Shown here in pieces: positions 5,443 through 12,032 of a stretch of 12,032 nt of DNA (its first letter is position 1; each line of letters opens with the position of its first letter). Made by a program: the position numbers and the translations under genes. This stretch comes from JAUWTJ01 sp965603015 (lineage in GTDB: Bacteria > Pseudomonadota > Alphaproteobacteria > M2410), in assembly GCA_965603015.1 (NCBI GenBank), contig CBFDBJ010000097.1, forward strand, positions 1 through 12,032, written 5' to 3'. Below the pieces are notes generated by a model that saw nothing but the letters and a program-made list of their open reading frames with translations, was not told the DNA's origin and ran no database searches.

Positions 5443-8184
5443 ATGTTTACGTCTTCGCCACAGCCCTACGCACCGACGATCGTATCGTTCGATACGGCGT
5501 TGCTGACTGGCTGGTATCAGGCGAAACAGACAAATAGTCTGCTTGGAGCGCTTCGCGCATCAAATGGTGGCGTGAGCCAACAAGTTCAACAGGCGCCCGA
5601 TACCAGCGTGTTGCCGCCATGGGACTACCGGATCGATCAGCCAAAATTCGATGAGCGTCTGAGAAAGGCTCTGGCCGGTGGCAGTATCTTCGGTACCGGC
5701 GATCCATTCTTTAAACAGGATATGCCTGCCGATCAGCGTGATCTCTTCAAGTCATACAAGGCTTTGCTTCGTCTGCAGACCATTGCCGAATTTGCCGCCG
5801 ACAAAACGACCTTCAGTGGCAGGCTGCCTGGTCTCGACACGCGCTTTCAGACCGGGCTGGCCGAGCTCACCAGCTTCGTGAGTGATCTGGATGTGACAAG
5901 CTTCATGCTTTCGAACGGAGTGGTCGATAGCAAGGTTGACACCAGCGTTGCCATTCCCAAGCCTGTGACGTCCTGGACCGGGCGTGTGATTCAGTCCGGC
6001 GCCTACAACGATCCTGTCCCGGGCCTTGTCGGCAATGAGGTTTTTACAATTTCCGCCGTGAAATCCGGAGTGACAACCGATGTGACTATCGATCTCTCGC
6101 TGGTCACCGGAACTCTCAATCTCGATAATATTGCGACCTACGTCAATCAGGAGCTCTCCGCAGCTGGCATCTTTTCGACAATCAAACGAGAACGGATCTA
6201 TGACAAAGTCGCGTTCGATGCTGCGCAGGACCCTCTTAATCCCACGGCGCTGCCCAGTACCTTTGGATTCAAAATCGATGGTGTGAGCACAGAAACGCTT
6301 TCCTTCAGCGCAGCGGCCGGACAGCCTGCGATTTACCTGACCGGCACGTCCGGCACCCGTGATACCGAGATGGGGCAATTGCTCAAACTCACTGATATTG
6401 CAGGTGGCACACCGACCAACAGCGGGGGCGACCGAATTAATCCGGAATTAGAAACCGCAACCGCCGACGCAGTTGCTTCTGTGCTCGATAGCAAGGGTCA
6501 CGTTTACGTTCTTGGTAACACGGACGCTGACCTGGGGACCTTTGTCAATCAGGGCGCCCAGGACATGTATCTTCGAAAGTATGACTCAACCGGTACGTTG
6601 ATCTGGGAGCAGTTGCTTGGCGCCACGAACACCGCCGAGGGTTTTGGTCTAGCGGTTGATGCCAGCGATAACGTCGTTGTCGTCGGGACCGTAGAAGGCG
6701 ATCTGAGCGCGACTGCGATAGGTGGTGGTCAGGATACCTTTGTGACCAAATATGATACAACCGGCCAGGAACTCTTTACGCGTCAAACGGCCCCCACAGC
6801 CAATGACGGCGCTCAGGATGTGACCGTCGCAGCTGATGGTTCCATCTTCATTACCGGTTATACGGACGCTGCACTTGCTGCCACCGAGACGTACAATGGT
6901 GGACGTGATGGCTATGTCACGAAACTGGACAACGACGGAAACCTGGTTTGGAATCGACAGTTTGGCGCTGCAACGGACGAGACCGGGGACGCTATAACCG
7001 TGGATGCAAATGGTGATATTTTTGTGGCCAGCACCGAAAATAGCAATGTCATGGTAACGAAGTACAGTGGCGCAGATGATACATCTGCTGCTCTGTGGCA
7101 AACAAATCTTGGTGCTGTGGGTATCGGCGGCATTGGCGGAATTACCATTGACGGAACGTCTGTTTACGTGGTGGGCTCAACCGACCAGACGGCCTTTGGC
7201 ACCAGCCAGTTGACGGCCCACAGCGGCGATCTGGAAGACGGATTCATTGTCAAGATTACGGATGGCGGCACCGCAGGCACTGTCGATTTCACAACCTTTG
7301 TGGCGGGTGGCGCCGATGATCGGATCCACGATGTTACGGTCAGCAATGGCGTCGTTTATGTGGCAGGCGAGACGCGCGGAGACCTGAACGGCGGTACCTT
7401 TACAGATAACGTCAATGGCTTCGTTGCGGAGTTTGACGCAGCGGGTACACGTAACTGGGCCTACCAATACAGCGGGCTTGAGGGTAACTCCTCGGCGCAA
7501 AGTATTGTTGTGGACGCCACTGGCAGCTCGGTATTGGATACTCTGGGCCTTCTGTCCGGCGAGATTGAGTATGGCCATGCGAACACTATTACTGCGAACA
7601 GTACGGTACGTGCCGGGCAATCCTTCCGCATTTCCGTTGATGGCGGTTACGGCAAGAAAATCACAATCGATGACGACGAAACTTTCCGATCCCTGACTTT
7701 CAAGATCAATGCAGTCTTGTTGTTGGACGGTAAAGCTACCGTGCGAAGCACTGCAGATGGTGATGTTCTGCACATAGCAGCCAATCAGGGGATCCGGGTC
7801 GATTTGATTGCCGGAGCGGATGGCGAGGACGCACTGGCCGGCCTCGGAATCAATGTGGCAACGGTCTATAACGGCGGAAGTCTTCTGGACAGCGCTGAGG
7901 TCCAGGATGCAACAACTCCGACTTTTGGTCTTGGACTGGAAAGCGGGATCAATCTGACCAGTAAAACCGATGCTGCTTATACACTCGAGATTCTGAATGG
8001 TGCCTTGAAGAAAGTTCGTGATATTTATCGTGAAATTACCAAAGACCCGGCTCTTGAAGCTCTCCTCAATGCAGAGAAAAAGACCTCCGGTCCGGTACCT
8101 GCCTATCTCACCGCTCAGTTAGCCAACTATCAAGCCGGATTGTCACGGCTGATGGCCGGGTCATCGACAAGTATATTTGGCTGA
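5443..8184 (+). CDS. Large beta-propeller protein with flagellin-associated modules, possibly FlaEY-like
   Basis: This 913-residue protein has no Sec signal peptide or membrane segment. Order of parts: an N-terminal helical region (1 to about 170); a beta-rich module around 180-260 (VFTISAVKSG, then DNIATYVNQELSAAGI); six clear propeller-type repeats of about 50-60 residues from about 340 to 690, with a partial seventh; a second module at about 722-803 (AGQSFRISVDGG, TFRSLTFKINAVL, DLIAGADGEDALAGLGI); and a C-terminal helical tail ending YQAGLSRLMAGSSTSIFG. Repeats share the pattern ...V..DG.vyV.G.T......(D)xFVTKyD..G...W...GA, typical of SBBP (seven-bladed propeller) repeats. The two modules and tail resemble the IN motifs and C-termini of FliD/FlgK/flagellin. 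From memory, Caulobacter-group proteins named FlaEY are of similar size and context. Its role is unknown: structural, chaperone or flagellin regulator. An in-frame stop at 5413 supports the ATG at 5443, although AAGGAG lies a long 15 nt upstream. Confidence 0.7.
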   Translation: MFTSSPQPYAPTIVSFDTALLTGWYQAKQTNSLLGALRASNGGVSQQVQQAPDTSVLPPWDYRIDQPKFDERLRKALAGGSIFGTGDPFFKQDMPADQRDLFKSYKALLRLQTIAEFAADKTTFSGRLPGLDTRFQTGLAELTSFVSDLDVTSFMLSNGVVDSKVDTSVAIPKPVTSWTGRVIQSGAYNDPVPGLVGNEVFTISAVKSGVTTDVTIDLSLVTGTLNLDNIATYVNQELSAAGIFSTIKRERIYDKVAFDAAQDPLNPTALPSTFGFKIDGVSTETLSFSAAAGQPAIYLTGTSGTRDTEMGQLLKLTDIAGGTPTNSGGDRINPELETATADAVASVLDSKGHVYVLGNTDADLGTFVNQGAQDMYLRKYDSTGTLIWEQLLGATNTAEGFGLAVDASDNVVVVGTVEGDLSATAIGGGQDTFVTKYDTTGQELFTRQTAPTANDGAQDVTVAADGSIFITGYTDAALAATETYNGGRDGYVTKLDNDGNLVWNRQFGAATDETGDAITVDANGDIFVASTENSNVMVTKYSGADDTSAALWQTNLGAVGIGGIGGITIDGTSVYVVGSTDQTAFGTSQLTAHSGDLEDGFIVKITDGGTAGTVDFTTFVAGGADDRIHDVTVSNGVVYVAGETRGDLNGGTFTDNVNGFVAEFDAAGTRNWAYQYSGLEGNSSAQSIVVDATGSSVLDTLGLLSGEIEYGHANTITANSTVRAGQSFRISVDGGYGKKITIDDDETFRSLTFKINAVLLLDGKATVRSTADGDVLHIAANQGIRVDLIAGADGEDALAGLGINVATVYNGGSLLDSAEVQDATTPTFGLGLESGINLTSKTDAAYTLEILNGALKKVRDIYREITKDPALEALLNAEKKTSGPVPAYLTAQLANYQAGLSRLMAGSSTSIFG

Positions 8185-8202
8185 GCGGAAAATTCTTGAA
8201 AA

Positions 8203-8652
8203 TCAGGCGATTTGATTCAAGGCAAGCGGCATTGAGGCTCTTTGCGGTGTTGCATTGAGCATGGCATTCTTGCCGTAGCCGAGGTTCGGTGTCCGGGTCT
8301 TTGTGACCTCATCAGAGACCGCCTTGATAATTCTCTCACTTATTGACTTCAAGCGCTGAAGCACGAGTTCATGAGCTGCAAGGGTTGCCTGAAACTTGCC
8401 CGTTGCTTCGCGCAGACGATCTTTCAGGTCGCGGGTAATCCCGTCGATGAGAGAGCGATCCTGTTTGATCAGAAGCATTTCCTGGCTGTAGATCGTGGAA
8501 AGCGTGGTGCGTTCTTCGACAAAAGCTTCAATGTCTTGCGGACGTTGCTCATTGAGAAGCTGTACTTCCAGTTCCATCAGCCGGGTCAATCGCTCCGTCA
8601 ATATGACCAGCTGTTCTGCGCGTTCTGTCGAGTTTTGTGCTGCGATCGGCAT
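8203..8652 (-). CDS. FlbY/FlgN-like flagellar protein
   Basis: This small 149-residue protein is almost wholly helical and charged from about 8 to 115. Heptad-like runs (RLTRLMELEVQLLNEQ, ERTTLSTIYSQEMLLIKQ, LKDRLREATGKFQATLAAHELVLQRLKSISE) suggest an antiparallel coiled-coil of the FlgN type, the chaperone fold for hook-associated proteins. It ends in a flexible tail (NLGYGKNAMLNATPQ) of the YGxxG kind often seen in alphaproteobacterial FlgN-like proteins. Position supports the call: it is last in an flgI - rod-binding protein - this gene operon, where Caulobacter-group genomes carry flbY. AAGGA lies 8 nt before the ATG; the gap to the upstream gene is 41 nt. Its 3' end faces that of the propeller gene across only 18 nt with no visible terminator. 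The family call rests on fold and context rather than a sharp motif. Confidence 0.6.
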   Translation of the reverse strand: MPIAAQNSTERAEQLVILTERLTRLMELEVQLLNEQRPQDIEAFVEERTTLSTIYSQEMLLIKQDRSLIDGITRDLKDRLREATGKFQATLAAHELVLQRLKSISERIIKAVSDEVTKTRTPNLGYGKNAMLNATPQRASMPLALNQIA

Positions 8653-8693
8653 GGGATTTCCTTTTCGAGAGCAGGTCGCGAATGGTCAGGGTT

Positions 8694-9017
8694 TTACTCT
8701 GGCGCGATGTCCTGCATTTTTAGAATTTCACGATAGACATTGTCGGCGATACCAATTCCGCCACCAGTGACAATTTCCTTTGAATATTGCTCGTTGAGAA
8801 GCGATCTGAAAATCTTCTCACCGTTGCCGCCACCAAATTCACCGTCGGTTTCGACGCCTGACCACATCTGTTCAACCATCTGCTGCACGAACATAGCCTC
8901 GAATTCCTCAGCGGCTTCCCTCGCCTGAGCGCGCGTTTTCGCGTGGACATTCGGCGTCGGTGTCTGCGCTGCATTGAAAATGGCGCCTGATGTGATGCTG
9001 TCAAGACTATCGGTCAT
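8694..9017 (-). CDS. flgJ: Rod-binding protein, FlgJ N-terminal domain only (CheL-like)
   Basis: This 107-residue periplasmic rod-assembly protein corresponds to the N-terminal rod-binding domain of FlgJ. Signature stretches are AAEEFEAMFVQQMVEQMW (35-52) and the GGGIGIADNVYREIL end (85-99) with FRSLLNEQYSKEI between. The peptidoglycan-cutting C-terminal domain of enterobacterial FlgJ is missing, which is normal in alphaproteobacteria; in Caulobacter the single-domain form is called CheL. It presumably helps cap or assemble the rod as it crosses the cell wall, with a separate lytic enzyme elsewhere. It starts 9 nt after the flgI stop with AGAGG in front, so it is cotranscribed with flgI. No Sec signal is present, as expected for a substrate of the flagellar export apparatus. 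Confidence 0.88.
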   Translation of the reverse strand: MTDSLDSITSGAIFNAAQTPTPNVHAKTRAQAREAAEEFEAMFVQQMVEQMWSGVETDGEFGGGNGEKIFRSLLNEQYSKEIVTGGGIGIADNVYREILKMQDIAPE

Positions 9018-9026
9018 GGTTGGCCT

Positions 9027-10196
9027 CTAGATCACTTCGATGTCGGCTTGCAGGGCACCCGCAGCCTTGATGGTTTGAAGGATGGAGATCATATCGCGCG
9101 GCGATACGCCAAGCGCATTGAGCCCGTCGACAAGTTTTTGCAGGCTGACACCGTCATCCAGGATCATGAGCTTGCGACCGGATTCTTCCTCGGCTCCAAG
9201 ATCTGTTCTGGGTACGACCGTTGTTTCACCTTGTTCAGCGAAGGGTGAAGGTTGGCTGACTTGCGGCGTTTCGGTCACAGATATCGTCAGGCTGCCTTGT
9301 GCAATCGCGACGGTGCTGACGCGGGTGTCGGCGCCCATAACAATGATACCCTGATTTTCGTCGATAATGACCCGTGCTTGCTGGTCGGGGTCGACGCGTA
9401 ATTGTTCAATATCTGCAACGAGATCAAATACAGTCCCGTTAAAACCTTTGGGAACATTCAAGGAAACCGTCGCAGGGTCATTTGCGACAGCGGTCCCGAT
9501 GCCCAGATAGCGATTAATGGATCTGGCAACGCGGCGGGCTGTTGTGAAGTCGGGATTTCTGAGTGACAGACGAACAGAGTCCATATTGCCAAGGTCAAAC
9601 TTGATCTCCCTTTCGACGATCGCGCCGTTTGAAATTCGCCCGTTTGTTGGAACACCCTTGGTCACCGATCCGCCTTCACCTTCGGCAGTAAAGCCGCCAA
9701 CGGCGATAGGGCCTTGAGCCACGGCGTAAATCTCACCATCAGCACCCAGAAGCGGCGTTACTAACAACGTGCCGCCGCGCAGGCTTTTGGCATCGCCCAA
9801 AGCGGCAACGTTGATGTCGATGCGAACACCGTGAGTTGCGAACGGGTGGAGGTTGGCGGTTACCATTACAGCTGCAACGTTGTTGCTGTTGATCGTTTCG
9901 CCGCGGGTGTTAACGCCAAGCCGTTCCAGCATGGACTGGAGGCTTTGCTTGGTAAAAGGCGCATTTCTGAGCGAGTCACCCGTGCCGTCGAGACCGACGA
10001 TCAGCCCGTATCCAATCAACTGGTTTTCCCGAACGCCTTCGATGTCTGTCAGATCTTTAATTCGCGAGCGTGCCTCTGCGGTCCCGACGAGTGTGAAGCT
10101 CGAGATCGTCATGGCGAGTAGCACGGCTGTTATGAGCCGGGCAGGGACTGAGAGGAATTCGATTCCGGTGCAATTTCTTTTGCTTTTCAGGGCCAT
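9027..10196 (-). CDS. flgI: Flagellar P-ring protein FlgI
   Basis: This 389-residue precursor forms the periplasmic P-ring around the rod, which with the FlgH L-ring makes the bushing of the flagellar motor. A basic N-terminus and hydrophobic stretch (LITAVLLAMTISSFTLVG) end in a likely signal peptidase site after AEA at about residue 42. Family landmarks follow in order: QLIGYGLIVGLDGTGD, NVAAVMVTANLHPFA, GGTLLVTPLLGADGEIYAVAQG, GRISNGAIVERE, NPDFTTA, ARVIIDENQGIIVMG, and the end ILQTIKAAGALQADIEVI. Length is close to the family norm, with an N-terminal extension of roughly 15 residues before the signal core. It heads an operon with the rod-binding and FlbY-like genes and is divergent from fliX, as in Caulobacter. 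A sigma-54 promoter lies 37-52 bp upstream of the start. Confidence 0.97.
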   Translation of the reverse strand: MALKSKRNCTGIEFLSVPARLITAVLLAMTISSFTLVGTAEARSRIKDLTDIEGVRENQLIGYGLIVGLDGTGDSLRNAPFTKQSLQSMLERLGVNTRGETINSNNVAAVMVTANLHPFATHGVRIDINVAALGDAKSLRGGTLLVTPLLGADGEIYAVAQGPIAVGGFTAEGEGGSVTKGVPTNGRISNGAIVEREIKFDLGNMDSVRLSLRNPDFTTARRVARSINRYLGIGTAVANDPATVSLNVPKGFNGTVFDLVADIEQLRVDPDQQARVIIDENQGIIVMGADTRVSTVAIAQGSLTISVTETPQVSQPSPFAEQGETTVVPRTDLGAEEESGRKLMILDDGVSLQKLVDGLNALGVSPRDMISILQTIKAAGALQADIEVI

Positions 10197-10232
10197 TTTT
10201 TGTCTACCTTTTTGGTCGTTGCCCTAAGGCAT

Positions 10233-10248
10233 AGCGAGATCTGTGCCA
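10233..10248 (-). promoter_or_regulatory. Sigma-54 promoter for the flgI operon
   Basis: Read on the minus strand, TGGCAC-AGATC-TCGCT fits the -24/-12 consensus TGGCAC-N5-TTGCT with one mismatch and the required GG-N10-GC spacing. Transcription would begin near 10221-10223, about 25 nt before the flgI ATG at 10196. Caulobacter class III ring genes use RpoN promoters activated by FlbD, so both position and type fit. Confidence 0.75.
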
Positions 10249-10351
10249 GTTTTGATCAACCAGAAAACGGCGGAACACTACGAGTTTTTACATCGCGATC
10301 CGGTCCGGTACGGGCTGACAGGCAGGAATTTCCGAGCAGTGGGTGCAGATG

Positions 10352-10366
10352 CGGCAATTCGTGCCG
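10352..10366. promoter_or_regulatory. Candidate FlbD-binding ftr palindrome
   Basis: CGGCA-ATTCG-TGCCG is a perfect 5-bp inverted repeat with a 5-nt spacer, and it resembles the GC-flanked ftr elements bound by the activator FlbD in Caulobacter. It sits about 110-120 bp upstream of the flgI sigma-54 promoter, a normal enhancer distance. It also lies 14 bp before a CtrA-like box facing fliX, where bound FlbD could repress, as described for fliF. The site call rests on shape and position. Confidence 0.5.
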
Positions 10367-10380
10367 GAAAAGACAATTCG

Positions 10381-10396
10381 TTAGGTCGGTGTTAAC
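10381..10396 (+). promoter_or_regulatory. Candidate CtrA box for fliX
   Basis: TTAG-GTCGGTG-TTAAC matches the CtrA consensus TTAA-N7-TTAAC at eight of nine fixed positions, about 50 bp upstream of the fliX start. Caulobacter fliX is an early (class II) gene controlled by CtrA, so the match is in the expected place. Confidence 0.5.
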
Positions 10397-10445
10397 CACA
10401 TCAGCTCATCTTCAGGTAAGACTTAAAGTGACTGGAAGGCTCTCA

Positions 10446-10880
10446 ATGGGCATGAAAATCGCGGGAAATAGCCGTATCAAAGCACCAGCGGCCCGAAAGG
10501 CTGCCGCCAGGGGTGCCAGCGGACAAGCATTTTCCGTGTCCGGGAGTGCCCCTGCGCCTGCCACAGAGGCCAGCGCACCTGTTGCGATAGCTTCCTCGGT
10601 GGCATCTGTTGATGCTCTGCTGGCCGTTCAGGAAGTTCCCAATGAGCGGGAGGGTCGCAAACGCGCCATCAAGCGTGGCGGGGATATGCTGGACGTCCTG
10701 GACGATATTCGCATGGGGCTCCTGACTGGTTCTGTTCCCAAGGCGCGACTGCATCAGTTGGTCCGTTTGGTCGAAAACCGCGGAGATGAATTTACTGATC
10801 CGCGCCTCTCACAAATTCTTGATGAGATCGAGCTGCGTGCTCGGGTTGAACTGGCCAAGCTGGATAAAGCTCTTAACTAA
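10446..10880 (+). CDS. fliX: Flagellar assembly regulator FliX
   Basis: This 144-residue protein links assembly of the early basal body to transcription of later flagellar genes by controlling the sigma-54 activator FlbD. The first 50 residues are a low-complexity Ala/Ser/Pro segment. The conserved part starts at SVDALLAVQEV (51-63), passes through REGRKRAIKRGGDMLDVLDDIRMGLLTG (68-95), and ends DEIELRARVELAKLDKAL (126-143), which is the FliX family end. The start at 10446 is chosen for GGAAGG 6 nt upstream; Met3 (10452) is a less well placed alternative. It is divergent from flgI, the usual Caulobacter arrangement, and carries a CtrA-like box in its promoter region. Its presence fits the FlbD-type palindrome found between the two genes. 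Confidence 0.92.
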   Translation: MGMKIAGNSRIKAPAARKAAARGASGQAFSVSGSAPAPATEASAPVAIASSVASVDALLAVQEVPNEREGRKRAIKRGGDMLDVLDDIRMGLLTGSVPKARLHQLVRLVENRGDEFTDPRLSQILDEIELRARVELAKLDKALN

Positions 10881-11123
10881 TTATCTTTTAATATCAATGA
10901 GTTATATATTCTTCTGAAGAGGGGTTTGACCGGGTCTTGCGCAAAAAAGGTCTTGTTTGCCTCGCCATCCAGTCGAAAAAAAGATGACTTTCGATCAAAC
11001 TGTGGTAAAGACGCGCCAAATTTGTTGCGTGCTGATTTGGCAGCAACCTTTTGGAAGACAGGTGGCAGAAATCTGCCGCTGTCGCCAGCCAAAGGGGGGC
11101 CGATGACAAACGAGGAGCAGGGG
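10881..11123 (+). promoter_or_regulatory. dksA upstream region with a short inverted repeat
   Basis: This 243-bp gap between fliX and dksA has no convincing gene. It begins AT-rich (10881-10915), the most likely promoter area, though no clean -35/-10 pair stands out. At 11015-11041 a perfect 7-bp inverted repeat GCCAAAT/ATTTGGC has a 13-nt loop; being 83 nt before the start, it could be a leader hairpin or an operator. AGGGGGG at about 11094-11100 precedes an upstream in-frame ATG at 11103. Confidence 0.35.
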
Positions 11124-11534
11124 ATGTCTTTAGACGAAGGTTACCGTCCGACGAGTGACGAACCGTTCATGAGTGAACGACAGAAGGAATATTTCCACAA
11201 AAAACTGATCGACTGGAAACAGGAGATTCTGAGAGACAGCAAGGAAACCCTCCAGAATCTCCAGGAGGATTCCGGAAATCATCCAGATCTGGCGGACAGA
11301 GCCTCTTCGGAAAGCGAGCGTTCTCTGGAGCTGCGCGCCCGTGATCGTCAACGCAAACTAATTGTCAAGATCGATGAGGCGATCCGGCGGATCGAGGATG
11401 GCACCTATGGTTATTGTGAGGAAACCGGCGAGCCGATTTCTGTCGGCAGGCTGGATGCAAGGCCAATCGCGACCCTGAGTATCGAGGCGCAGGAGCGCCA
11501 TGAACGGCGAGAAAAAGTTTACCGTGATGACTAG
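11124..11534 (+). CDS. dksA: RNA polymerase-binding transcription factor DksA
   Basis: This 136-residue protein works with ppGpp in the RNA polymerase secondary channel to adjust rRNA and stress-gene transcription. The N-terminal coiled-coil tip carries the family motif DLADRA (55-60, DxxDxA). The C-terminal region YGYCEETGEPISVGRLDARP (95-114), followed by IEAQERHERREK, is the DksA zinc-finger fold. Only one Cys (C98) remains where four occur in E. coli, a pattern I recall for alphaproteobacterial DksA, so zinc binding is doubtful. The start at 11124 is chosen for GAGGAG 6 nt upstream and because it gives the usual length; ATG 11103 would add seven residues. It lies among flagellar genes but is a global regulator, transcribed toward flgH and closed by a strong terminator. 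Confidence 0.95.
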   Translation: MSLDEGYRPTSDEPFMSERQKEYFHKKLIDWKQEILRDSKETLQNLQEDSGNHPDLADRASSESERSLELRARDRQRKLIVKIDEAIRRIEDGTYGYCEETGEPISVGRLDARPIATLSIEAQERHERREKVYRDD

Positions 11535-11551
11535 GTCTGGCGGGGAATCTG

Positions 11552-11583
11552 AAAAAGGCAGGTCGTGAGACCTGCCTTTTTTG
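11552..11583. terminator. Bidirectional intrinsic terminator between dksA and flgH
   Basis: AAAAAGGCAGGTC (11552-11564), loop GTGA, and GACCTGCCTTTTT (11569-11581) form a perfect 13-bp stem with an eight-pair GC-rich core, ending in six T in one direction and A/T in the other. It lies 17 nt after the dksA stop and 17 nt after the flgH stop on the opposite strand, so it can end both transcripts. Confidence 0.92.
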
Positions 11584-11600
11584 TTGGACCTGGTAAACTC

Positions 11601-12032
11601 CTAGAACGGGAAGATAATATCGTAGAGTTGCTGGCCATAACGTGGCTGTTGCATCTCGGTGATGTGTCCGCGCCCGCCGTATGAGATCCTGGCTTCGGCA
11701 ATCTGTGTGTGCTGGATTGTATTGGCGTGGCTGATGTCTTCGGGACGAACGACGCCGCTTATGAGCAACTCGCGCACTTCGAAATTGACCCGCACTTCCT
11801 GGCGACCCTGAATGACCAGATTTCCGTTTGGCAGTTTTTGGGTAATAATGGCAGCGACCGTCAGCGAAACAGACTCACTGCGATCAACGGTGCCGGAACC
11901 GCTTGTTGAGCTATTCGAACCGAAGTTGGACAAACTGGAGGGATTTACTGCTTCGGGCAAAATATTTGCCAGACTACCTTCAACCCCAAACAGACTTGTC
12001 AGGTTGGAGTCCTCAGAGCCGGAGCGGGCCCT
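11601..12032 (-). CDS. flgH: Flagellar L-ring protein FlgH, N-terminal part outside window
   Basis: The last 143 residues of FlgH are visible; the reading frame is open to the right edge. FlgH is the outer-membrane lipoprotein that forms the L-ring around the rod, partner of the FlgI P-ring. The visible part has the conserved LTVAAIITQKLPNGNLVIQGRQEVRVN stretch, then VSG-type ISGVVRPEDI, ANTIQHTQIAEARISYGGRGHI and the alphaproteobacterial end QPRYGQQLYDIIFPF. The signal peptide, lipobox and first third lie beyond 12032. It is probably the end of an flgF-G-A-H operon, as in related genomes, but the upstream genes are not in view. The strong terminator begins 17 nt past its stop. Confidence 0.95.
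   Translation of the reverse strand, partial: RARSGSEDSNLTSLFGVEGSLANILPEAVNPSSLSNFGSNSSTSGSGTVDRSESVSLTVAAIITQKLPNGNLVIQGRQEVRVNFEVRELLISGVVRPEDISHANTIQHTQIAEARISYGGRGHITEMQQPRYGQQLYDIIFPF

Noticed and set aside
5752..6378. 208-codon open frame on the minus strand inside the propeller gene
   Set aside because: It is antisense to a continuous 913-codon gene, with no ribosome-binding site or motifs that would justify a separate gene.
10354..10366. GGCACGAATTGC on the minus strand as a second sigma-54 promoter
   Set aside because: The GG-to-GC spacing is 8, not the required 10; the sequence is better explained as a palindromic activator site.
10877..10891. CTAA-N7-TTAA at the end of fliX as a CtrA box for dksA
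   Set aside because: It overlaps the fliX stop codon in an AT-rich stretch and lacks the final C; it is likely chance.

Overview
The window looks like the flagellar locus of an alphaproteobacterium with Caulobacter-type flagellar control. The evidence is the FliX-FlgI divergent pair, a short FlgJ-type rod-binding protein (CheL-like) followed by a FlbY/FlgN-like protein, an alphaproteobacterial DksA, and candidate CtrA, FlbD (ftr) and sigma-54 sites in the expected places. Base composition appears only moderately GC-rich. That suggests a marine or hyphomonad/kordiimonad-like lineage rather than a high-GC Caulobacter, but the genus cannot be fixed from this sequence.

Left part (1-5251): sugar-modification genes. 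A leftward pair encodes a thiamine-diphosphate enzyme of the acetolactate synthase family and, overlapping it by 4 bp, a short-chain dehydrogenase cut by the window edge. Facing away across a 171-bp gap, a rightward pair encodes a short NeuB-family sugar-acid synthase without the usual C-terminal SAF domain and, overlapping by 1 bp, a fusion of an SpsF-type cytidylyltransferase to a PseG-type nucleotide-sugar hydrolase. Together they look like part of a nonulosonic-acid (sialic, pseudaminic or legionaminic acid-like) pathway. Beside flagellar genes, this probably serves flagellin glycosylation. The set is incomplete here and its product is not known.

An 89-bp composite palindrome (5219-5307) carrying two inverted GGGGTCAGACCCC-like units ends the left block. 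It encodes the last ten residues and the stop codon of the fusion protein.

Middle (5443-8184): one large gene for a 913-residue protein. It has six to seven beta-propeller (SBBP-type) repeats set between segments that resemble flagellin/hook-associated protein modules. It is possibly FlaEY-like.

Right part (8203-12032): a leftward operon flgI - cheL/flgJ-like - flbY/flgN-like, divergent from fliX; then dksA; then a bidirectional terminator; then the 3' end of flgH arriving from the right edge. The 249-bp fliX/flgI gap carries a good sigma-54 promoter for flgI, a CGGCA-N5-TGCCG palindrome suited to FlbD, and a CtrA-like box for fliX. Together these form a compact copy of the Caulobacter class II/III switch. 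The P-ring (FlgI), L-ring (FlgH), rod-binding protein, FliX regulator and glycosylation enzymes all serve one flagellum-building programme.
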